A stretch of 64,000 nt of DNA, from assembly GCF_014269185.2 (NCBI RefSeq), contig NZ_JABWRZ020000001.1, positions 273,001 to 337,000 on the forward strand, given 5' to 3'. Below are positions 58,159 through 64,000 of this stretch, in pieces (position 1 is the stretch's first letter; each line of letters begins with the position of its first letter). The notes under the pieces are model-generated. The model was not told where the DNA came from, did no database searches, and worked only from the letters and a program-made list of their open reading frames with translations. Origin of the DNA: Pseudomonas oryzicola (GTDB taxonomy: Bacteria > Pseudomonadota > Gammaproteobacteria > Pseudomonadales > Pseudomonadaceae). A program made the position numbers and the translations under genes.

Positions 58159-59421
58159 TCAGAAGCTGCCTTTGAGTGGGTATTCGATGATCAGGTAGAG
58201 GCGATCGATGTCATCGCCGGCCTGGGCCTGGTTGGCGCGGTGGCTGACATGGGAAAACGACAGGCTCAGGTCCTTGGCGGCGCCCGACTGCACCACGTAT
58301 TTAAGGTCGATGTCGCGCTCCCAGTGTTTGCCGCCCTCGCCATACTGGCCTACGTAGGCGCCGCGCGCCGGGGCGTGGCTGCCGTCGATGCCGCGGCCGC
58401 TGACGTAGCGGCCCATCAGGCTCAGGCCGGGGACGCCGAGGGTGGCGAAATCGAGGTCATAGCGCATTTGCCATGAGCGTTCGCCGGGGCCGTTGAAGTC
58501 GGCGTACTTGATCGAGTTGGCCAGGTAGATGGAGTCGCCACCGATGAAGTCGAACGGAGTATCGCCTTCGACCTTCTGATAGGCCAGGCTCAGCCCGTGG
58601 GCGCCGAAGCTGTATTTGGCCAGCAAGCTGTAGGCGAGGGTGTCGATCGCCCCGGCACTGGCGTTGCCGGTGTCGCGGGTCTTGTACAGGTTACCGTCCA
58701 GGCGCCAGTCACCCTCGGCAAGGTTAAGGTTGAGATAGGCCTGGCGCCAGGTGTCCTGCAGTTGCCCGGCGTACAGCGCAGCGCCGAATGGGCCTGGGGG
58801 CGCGAAGGTGGCGCCGGCCAGGCTGATGGCGCGGTTGTCGGTGCTGGCGCCGTAGCCGCTGAAATCATCCTGGGTAGCGCTGTTGTCCTGATTGTTGAAC
58901 GCGGTGAAGCGCCCGGCCTGCAGGCGCCAGTCGGGCAGGCTGCTGTTTTCCAGCAACCAGCCGGTGGCGTATTCGGGGTGCAGGCGTTTGTCGGCGGTAT
59001 CGAACACCGGGGTTTCCACGGTCAGCTCGCCATAGCGCAGCTGGGTGTCGCCCAGGCGCAGTTTGAGTGCGGCACCGGCACTGGAATATTCGGACTCGGC
59101 GCGGCCATCGCTGTCGCGCGGCAGCAGGCCGGTACCGGCATGGCCGCGACCGCCGTCGAGCTTGAAGCCGAGAAAACCGTGGGCATCGATACCGACGCCG
59201 AGCGTACCCTCGGTGAAGACGGAACGGATGTCGCCGATGAAGCCCTGGGCCCATTCCTGGCGATAGTTCTGGCCACTGCCGGAGGGGGAGCGGAAGTCGC
59301 TGTGCAGGAAATAGTTGCGGCTGACCAGCGACCAGCCGGCTTCATCGGCCTGGCTGAGCAGCGGGCAGAGGGCGAGGGAGGCGAGCAGGGCGCGGCCTGG
59401 TCCGGGGTTGGCGCGGATCAT
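58159..59421 (-). CDS. OprD-family outer-membrane porin
   Basis: The 420-residue protein has a signal peptide (MIRANPGPGRALLASLALCP) with mature start near DEAGWSLVSRNYFLHSDF, the characteristic OprD N-terminus. Other landmarks are RQEWAQGFIGDIRSVFTEGT and the C-terminal aromatic end EYPLKGSF. OprD porins admit basic amino acids or aromatic and other organic acids; the substrate here is unknown. GGAG precedes the ATG. It is the first gene of the porin/MFS operon. Confidence 0.92.
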   Translation of the reverse strand: MIRANPGPGRALLASLALCPLLSQADEAGWSLVSRNYFLHSDFRSPSGSGQNYRQEWAQGFIGDIRSVFTEGTLGVGIDAHGFLGFKLDGGRGHAGTGLLPRDSDGRAESEYSSAGAALKLRLGDTQLRYGELTVETPVFDTADKRLHPEYATGWLLENSSLPDWRLQAGRFTAFNNQDNSATQDDFSGYGASTDNRAISLAGATFAPPGPFGAALYAGQLQDTWRQAYLNLNLAEGDWRLDGNLYKTRDTGNASAGAIDTLAYSLLAKYSFGAHGLSLAYQKVEGDTPFDFIGGDSIYLANSIKYADFNGPGERSWQMRYDLDFATLGVPGLSLMGRYVSGRGIDGSHAPARGAYVGQYGEGGKHWERDIDLKYVVQSGAAKDLSLSFSHVSHRANQAQAGDDIDRLYLIIEYPLKGSF

Positions 59422-59601
59422 GGGGGCTCCAGCGGGGATGATCCGGAACTGTGGCGCAAGCATAGGCCAGCGGTCTTGTAAGGGTGTGCTGGAGAATCTG
59501 TTTCATCTGTGCCGGCCTCTTCGCGGCACAGGATCACCTCCAGCCCCAAGCCATGTGCGATACCCTTGGCCGCGGGCAGTCAGCGTGACACTGCCCGGAA
59601 C

Positions 59602-60513
59602 TCATGCCATGTCGCTGATGGCGAACTCCTCGGCCAGATGATCGATCAGTGCTCGCACCGACGGCAGCAACCCGCGCCGCGACGGGAAGATCGCATGCAC
59701 GATGCCGCAGCGTGGGTGCCAACCCGGCAACAGCTCCACCAACCGCCCAGCCGCCAGGTCCTCGCGCACTGCCACCCGCGGCAGGTGTGCGATGCCTACG
59801 CCGGCGACCACAAAATGACGCAGTGCGAACAGGTCATCGGTGACCATGCGCGGCGTATGCGGGATGACGATGCTGCGGCTGGTGTCCTCGCCCTGGAACA
59901 GCTCCCAGTGATATTCCCGCTGGGCGCTGCCCCAGTGCAGGCTGGGCAGCGTGCCGAGCAGCTGTGGGTCGAAGCCCTTGGGCAGTTGCTCCAGATACTG
60001 CGGCTGGCCGACCAGGCATTGGGTACTGTTGCTCAGCACCTTCATCACCATGTCGGTGTTTTCCAGCGGTGGGAAGCGCACCCGCAGGGCGACGTCGAAA
60101 CCCTCGTGCAGCAGGTCGACGCGGCGGTTGGTGCTCTCGATGAACAGTTCCACCTGCGGGTACTTGAGCATGTAGCGGGTGAGCATCGGCCCGACCCAGG
60201 AGTTGAGCAGGGTCGTCGGGCAGCTGATGCGTACCAGGCCGCGCGGTTCGCTGCGGTTGCGTTCGATGATCTCCGCCGCGCCCTCGGCTTCCACGCGCAT
60301 GGCCAGGCAGCGGTTGTAGTAGGCCTGGCCGATCTCGGTGAGCGAACAATGGCGGCTGGTGCGGTGCAGCAGGCGCACGCCCAGGCGCTCTTCAAGGTCG
60401 GCGATGCGCCGGCTGAGCTTTGACTTGGGCATGTCCAGCGCCCGCCCGGCCGGGGCGAAACCGCCGTGCTCGACTACCTGGGTGAAGTAGTAGAGGGAGT
60501 TAAGGTCTTCCAA
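59602..60513 (-). CDS. LysR-family regulator divergent from ycaC copy 2
   Basis: The 303-residue protein starts with TTG (MEDLNSLYYFTQVVEHGGFA); GGAG lies 9 bases upstream. The helix-turn-helix is FAPAGRALDMPKSKLSRRIA (about 19-38), as in the CrgA-like group, with LVRISCPTTLLNSWVGPML beginning the effector domain. It is divergent from ycaC copy 2 (281-base gap with a REP pair and GTTC-N8-GAAC) and upstream of the OprD/MFS operon. It is the only regulator in the block and may control both ycaC copies. Confidence 0.9.
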   Translation of the reverse strand: MEDLNSLYYFTQVVEHGGFAPAGRALDMPKSKLSRRIADLEERLGVRLLHRTSRHCSLTEIGQAYYNRCLAMRVEAEGAAEIIERNRSEPRGLVRISCPTTLLNSWVGPMLTRYMLKYPQVELFIESTNRRVDLLHEGFDVALRVRFPPLENTDMVMKVLSNSTQCLVGQPQYLEQLPKGFDPQLLGTLPSLHWGSAQREYHWELFQGEDTSRSIVIPHTPRMVTDDLFALRHFVVAGVGIAHLPRVAVREDLAAGRLVELLPGWHPRCGIVHAIFPSRRGLLPSVRALIDHLAEEFAISDMA

Positions 60514-60552
60514 TGATCGGTCTCCGGGTACTTGGTTGCCTGTGCCGGCCCT

Positions 60553-60634
60553 TTCGCGGGTAAACCCGCTCCCACAGGTGCTGCACAGCGCTCAAGCCCG
60601 GCGCCATCCCTGTGGGAGCGGGATTACCCGCGAA
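60553..60634. repeat. inverted REP pair upstream of ycaC copy 2
   Basis: TTCGCGGGTAAACCCGCTCC (60553) and TGTGGGAGCGGGATTACCC (60611). The spacer and flanks resemble those at 51845, suggesting that the ycaC duplication included this pair. Confidence 0.88.
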
Positions 60635-60663
60635 GAGGCCGGTACAGCCCCTGCAAATCCATC

Positions 60664-60679
60664 GTTCATATATCAGAAC
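60664..60679. promoter_or_regulatory. inverted repeat shared by both ycaC promoters (copy 2)
   Basis: GTTCATATATCAGAAC: same GTTC/GAAC arms and spacing as at 51956. The inner bases differ, so the arms appear to be under constraint. Confidence 0.5.
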
Positions 60680-60794
60680 GCTAAAGCCAAATTCTGCTAT
60701 CTACCGCCGTAAAGGTGGTGATTTTAATCTGTGCCCATCAACGCGAAACACCTCGAAATGCTGAAAAATTCATAAAACTTTGGGAGCACAGACC

Positions 60795-61424
60795 ATGAGC
60801 AAATTCACCTACAACCGCCTGAACAAAGACGACGCCGCTGTCCTGCTGGTCGACCACCAGGCTGGTCTGCTGTCGCTGGTGCGTGACATCGAGCCGGACG
60901 CGTTCAAGAACAACGTGCTGGCGCTGGCCGACCTGGCCAAGTTTTTCAACCTGCCGACCATCCTCACCACCAGCTTCGAGCAAGGCCCCAACGGCCCACT
61001 GGTACCCGAGCTGAAAGCGCTGTTCCCGGACGCCCCGTACATCGCCCGCCCCGGCCAGATCAACGCCTGGGACAACGAAGACTTCGTCAAGGCAGTGAAG
61101 GCCACCGGCAAGAAGCAGCTGATCATCGCCGGTGTGGTGACCGAGGTCTGCGTAGCCTTCCCGGCGCTGTCGGCCCTGGAAGAAGAGTTCGACGTGTTCG
61201 TGGTGACCGACGCTTCCGGCACTTTCAACGCCCTGACCCGCGACGCTGCCCACGACCGCATGAGCCAGGCCGGTGCGCAGCTGATGACCTGGTTCGGCGT
61301 GGCCTGTGAACTGCACCGCGACTGGCGCAACGACATCGAAGGCCTGGCGGCGCTGTGCTCCAACCACATCCCGGACTACCGCAATCTGATTACCAGCTAC
61401 AACGCGCTGACTGCGGGTAAGTAA
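60795..61424 (+). CDS. ycaC: YcaC-family isochorismatase-like hydrolase, copy 2
   Basis: The 209-residue protein starts MSKFTYNRLNKDDAAVLLVD and is nearly identical to copy 1 (52085). The differences are at the N-terminus (MSKFTY versus MTNFKY), at ALTRD versus AMTRD, at LITSY versus LMTSY, and at the C-terminus (LTAGK versus FNANK). Catalytic Asp and Cys are the same. GGGAGC precedes the ATG. A strong terminator follows. It stands alone next to the LysR gene. Confidence 0.93.
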   Translation: MSKFTYNRLNKDDAAVLLVDHQAGLLSLVRDIEPDAFKNNVLALADLAKFFNLPTILTTSFEQGPNGPLVPELKALFPDAPYIARPGQINAWDNEDFVKAVKATGKKQLIIAGVVTEVCVAFPALSALEEEFDVFVVTDASGTFNALTRDAAHDRMSQAGAQLMTWFGVACELHRDWRNDIEGLAALCSNHIPDYRNLITSYNALTAGK

Positions 61425-61441
61425 CAGCAAGGATTCTGGTC

Positions 61442-61479
61442 AAAAGGCCGGCCCCGATTGCGGGGTCGGCCTTTTTTTT
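61442..61479 (+). terminator. intrinsic terminator after ycaC copy 2
   Basis: AAAAGGCCGGCCCCG, a short loop, CGGGGTCGGCC and eight T. It is a strong stem with one mismatch. Confidence 0.93.
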
Positions 61480-61537
61480 GTCTGTGGATGGCGGCGATGT
61501 GCCTGCCTTGATGGCGTGCCAGGGCCGCCGAGGGTTC

Positions 61538-61791
61538 GCCTTGAGATTTGCAGCGCCTGTGAGATCAAGCGCCGCCCGCGCGGCGCATCGCGGATAAATC
61601 CGCTCCTACACCTGTTTCGGGTCGGTCCCTCCTGTGAGGTCATGCCGCTCCACCTATCTCCAGCCATACGCCAAGGGTGCGCGCGCCAATGGTGCAGGAA
61701 TAACTGGCCCGAAACAGATGTAGGAGCGGATTTATCCGCGATGCGCCGCGCGGGCGGCGCTCGATCTCACAGGCGCTGAAAACCTCAAGGC
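61538..61791. repeat. long inverted repeat with about 85-base arms (REPIN/MITE-like)
   Basis: Arm 61538-61622 matches the reverse complement of 61707-61791 with about six mismatches, around an 84-base centre. Each arm contains TCGCGGATAAATCCGCTCC and a GC palindrome (GCCGCCCGCGCGGC). No gene is seen in the 476-base gap it occupies (61425-61900), which also holds the ycaC copy 2 terminator and the antiporter gene's terminator. Confidence 0.85.
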
Positions 61792-61860
61792 ATGCGCCTG
61801 GTAGCATTGACTCAACATACCGCCAGGCACTTCGCCGGCCTCCTGAATTCCAAAAGCCAA

Positions 61861-61880
61861 AAGAGGGCCTAAGCCCTCTT
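61861..61880 (-). terminator. terminator of the antiporter gene
   Basis: AAGAGGGC, CTAA loop, GCCCTCTT: an 8-bp perfect stem, followed on the minus strand by TTGGCTTTT. It lies about 20 bases after the antiporter stop codon. Confidence 0.75.
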
Positions 61881-61900
61881 GTCGTTTCGCTGTACCTGCC

Positions 61901-63688
61901 TCAATCCGCATCCGAAGCAAACAACCGCTCCAACTCCACCCGCGCCTCCTTGGCCGTCTGCATCACCTTGGCCCGGTCATCGCGCACCTGCCCCTGGGCC
62001 ACCAGCACCTCTTCATCATGCTGGGTAAACCGCTCGATGCGGTCTGCCGCCTGCTCGTCGCTCAAGCCCAACCCCACCAATGCCCGGCGGGTCATCTCGA
62101 GGCTGGAGTAGAACGTCTCGCGAATCGGTTCGGCACCGGCATCCACGAGTTTGTGCACATGCTGGCGGTTGCGCGCTCGGGCGAGCACTTTCAGGTGCGG
62201 GTACAGGCGTTTGACCCGCTCTGCCGTATGGATGGCGGCCTCCGGATCATCGATGGTGATGATGAAGTACTCCGCCTCACCCACCTTGGCCGCATGCAGC
62301 ACCTCAGGCCGCAGCGGGTCGCCGTAGAACACTGGCACCTGCTCGAACATGCGCGTCATCTCGATGGTGTCCACCGAAGTTTCCAGGGCAATGAACGGGA
62401 TCTTCTGGGCGCGCAGGATGCGCGCGACGATCTGGCCCATGCGGCCCATGCCGACGATCACCACCCGTGGCGTGTCGGTCTGGATCTGCTTGTACTGCTC
62501 AGGCACTTCACGCACTGCTTGCGGGCGCTTGAGGGCGCGAGCGCAGCCAATCATCAACAGCGGGGTGATCGCCATCGACAGGGTGATGGTCATCAACAGC
62601 AGGTCGTAGGTCAGGGCGTCGAACAGGCCCTGGTCCTTGCCCAGCTTGAACACCACGAAGGCGAACTCGCCGCCTGCAGCCAGCACCATGCCCAGGCGCA
62701 GCGCACTGGCGCTGCTCAGGCCACCGGCCAGACGGCCGACGCCGATCAGCAGCACCAGCTTCACCGCCACCAGCAACAGGGTCAGGCCCAGCAGCACCAG
62801 CGGCATGTCCAGCAGCAGGCGCAGGTTGGCACCCATGCCGACGCTGATGAAGAACAGCCCTAGCAGCAGGCCCTTGAACGGTTCGATCTGCGATTCCAGC
62901 TCGTGGCGGTATTCCGAGTCGGCCAGCAGCAGGCCGGCAAGGAACGCACCCAGGGCCATGGAGATACCGGCTTGTTCCATCAGCCAGGCGGTGCCGATCA
63001 CCACCAGCAGTGCGGTGGCCGTGGACACTTCCGGCAGGCGCGTGCGGGCGACGACGCGAAATACCGGACGCAACAGGTAACGGCCCCCGACGATGACCAC
63101 GGCGATGCTGGCGAACACCTTCAGGCCATGCCCCAGGCTATCGCCACTGCTGGTGTCCGGGCCACTGGCGGCCAGCAACGGGACCAGGGCAATCAGCGGT
63201 ATCGCGGCAATGTCCTGGAACAGCAGGATGGCGAACGCCAGGCGACCGTGTGGCGCGTTGAGCTGCTTGCTCTCGGCCAGGCTCTGCAGGCCGAGGGCGG
63301 TGGACGACAGCGCCAGGCCCAGGCCGAGCACGATGGCTGCCGGTAGCGTCTGGCTGAAGCCGAGCAGGGCAATGGCGCCGATCACTGCGCCGGTCAGCAG
63401 CACCTGGGCGGTACCGACACCGAACACCGCCTTGCGCATCAGCCACAAGCGCTTGGGCGACAGTTCCAGGCCGATGATGAACAGCAGCAAGACCACGCCA
63501 AGTTCGGAAATGTGCGCCACGCTTTCGGTGTCGCGGATCAGGCCAAGTGCCTGCGGGCCGATGATCACCCCGGCAAGCAGGTAGCCGAGCACGGCCCCCA
63601 GCTGCAGGCGCTTGGCCAGGGGGACGGCGAGGACTGCCGCGAGCAGGAAGATCACGGCGGTTTGCAGAAGGCTGCCTTCGTGTGGCAT
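61901..63688 (-). CDS. KefB/KefC-type monovalent cation:proton antiporter (CPA2) with TrkA-N domain
   Basis: The 595-residue protein starts MPHEGSLLQTAVIFLLAAVL. It has about 12 membrane segments (1-385) with GLALSSTALGLQSLAE and LLFQDIAAIPLIAL, typical of Kef proteins, then a TrkA-N nucleotide-binding domain (about 410-525; RVVIVGMGRMGQIVARILRA). Kef systems release K+ under electrophile stress, controlled by glutathione adducts. No KefF/G ancillary gene is adjacent. The ATG at 63688 has GGAG 9 bases upstream; another ATG at 63703 is possible. Confidence 0.92.
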   Translation of the reverse strand: MPHEGSLLQTAVIFLLAAVLAVPLAKRLQLGAVLGYLLAGVIIGPQALGLIRDTESVAHISELGVVLLLFIIGLELSPKRLWLMRKAVFGVGTAQVLLTGAVIGAIALLGFSQTLPAAIVLGLGLALSSTALGLQSLAESKQLNAPHGRLAFAILLFQDIAAIPLIALVPLLAASGPDTSSGDSLGHGLKVFASIAVVIVGGRYLLRPVFRVVARTRLPEVSTATALLVVIGTAWLMEQAGISMALGAFLAGLLLADSEYRHELESQIEPFKGLLLGLFFISVGMGANLRLLLDMPLVLLGLTLLLVAVKLVLLIGVGRLAGGLSSASALRLGMVLAAGGEFAFVVFKLGKDQGLFDALTYDLLLMTITLSMAITPLLMIGCARALKRPQAVREVPEQYKQIQTDTPRVVIVGMGRMGQIVARILRAQKIPFIALETSVDTIEMTRMFEQVPVFYGDPLRPEVLHAAKVGEAEYFIITIDDPEAAIHTAERVKRLYPHLKVLARARNRQHVHKLVDAGAEPIRETFYSSLEMTRRALVGLGLSDEQAADRIERFTQHDEEVLVAQGQVRDDRAKVMQTAKEARVELERLFASDAD

Positions 63689-63824
63689 TGGCTCGTACTC
63701 CATGAGCTGCCGGGGCAGCGTTAGACCAGTTTGGCGGACAATTCTGGGGGTTGTGATGGAGTCGGACAATCTGCTATTGGGGAGAAACATTGTCCCGGTA
63801 CAGGTGACAACCTATGGTGGTCTC

Positions 63825-63906
63825 TTCGCGGGCACGCCCGCTCCCACAGGTACAACACTGCCCCTGAGGCCGGTGTTATCGCTGTGGGAGCGGGCGTGCC
63901 CGCGAA
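63825..63906. repeat. inverted REP pair
   Basis: TTCGCGGGCACGCCCGCTCC (63825) and TGTGGGAGCGGGCGTGCCC (63883) between the antiporter gene and the partial regulator gene. Confidence 0.88.
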
Positions 63907-63925
63907 GAAGGCAGCGCAGATCCGA

Positions 63926-64000
63926 CTATTCACCGCCACCAAACTGCGCCCGATACTGCGCAGGCGTCATGCCAATCCGCTCGCAGAACACCTTGCGCAT
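63926..64000 (-). CDS. AraC-family regulator, C-terminal fragment (cut by window edge)
   Basis: The last 24 residues read MRKVFCERIGMTPAQYRAQF then GGGE and a stop. The pattern F-x-x-x-x-G-x-T-P-x-x-Y-R is the conserved end of the AraC-family DNA-binding domain. The rest of the gene lies beyond base 64000, so effector and targets cannot be judged. Confidence 0.75.
   Translation of the reverse strand: MRKVFCERIGMTPAQYRAQFGGGE

Overview
The window looks like chromosomal DNA from a member of the Pseudomonas putida group. The signs are high GC content, many copies of the P. putida type REP element (TTCGCGGGTAAACCCGC core, mostly in inverted pairs), the Crc/AlgC/DadAX gene set, and the P. putida lysine/pipecolate genes amaA, amaB and hglS. 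About 57 protein-coding genes are supported. No rRNA, tRNA, CRISPR array, prophage or transposase was seen.

Layout. (1) 1-20 kb is core housekeeping: ridA (cut by the window edge), spoT, rpoZ, yicC-gmk, rph, crc, pyrE, argB, algC, dut, coaBC, radC, an orphan peptide-binding protein, and rpmB-rpmG. Between rpoZ and gmk lies a module of LysR regulator, glutamine-synthetase-like ligase, class I amidotransferase and amino-acid/polyamine permease. (2) 20-33 kb is polyamine and D-alanine metabolism: a KauB/PuuC-like aldehyde dehydrogenase, a PuuB/PauB-like FAD oxidase, a PuuR/PauR-like regulator, and the Lrp-type dadR with divergent dadA and dadX. Together with the module in (1), these genes could supply every step of a gamma-glutamyl polyamine route except the final GABA transaminase, although they are scattered over about 28 kb. 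Interleaved are an MFS pump, a phospholipase-D lipoprotein, a MocR regulator and small proteins. (3) 33-44.7 kb holds cytochrome c5, an acetyl-CoA hydrolase family protein, xpt, rep, a GSDEF-EAL cyclic-di-GMP protein behind a Fur-box-like site, a MATE pump, a LysR regulator and a chemoreceptor. (4) 44.8-50.3 kb is the D-lysine/L-pipecolate branch: hglS, a LysR regulator, amaB and amaA. (5) 50.3-52 kb holds an MscS-like channel with a cyclic-nucleotide domain. (6) 52-61.4 kb is an uncharacterised accessory block: two near-identical ycaC hydrolase copies enclose a monooxygenase-like membrane protein, an alpha/beta hydrolase, a Tat-exported amidohydrolase, an MFS exporter, an OprD porin and a LysR regulator. 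(7) The window ends with a long inverted repeat, a KefB/C-type antiporter and the tail of an AraC-family regulator.

The most interesting region is block (6). The two ycaC copies share long runs of identical DNA next to clusters of differences, which suggests gene conversion. They also share an upstream inverted repeat, GTTC-N8-GAAC, that could be one operator read by the adjacent LysR protein. The amidohydrolase gene has a second, strong ribosome-binding site and ATG just after its Tat signal, which would give an exported and a cytosolic form. Other leads are a Fur-like box before the c-di-GMP gene, triple direct repeats before the MocR gene, and a REP palindrome with perfect 36-bp arms.
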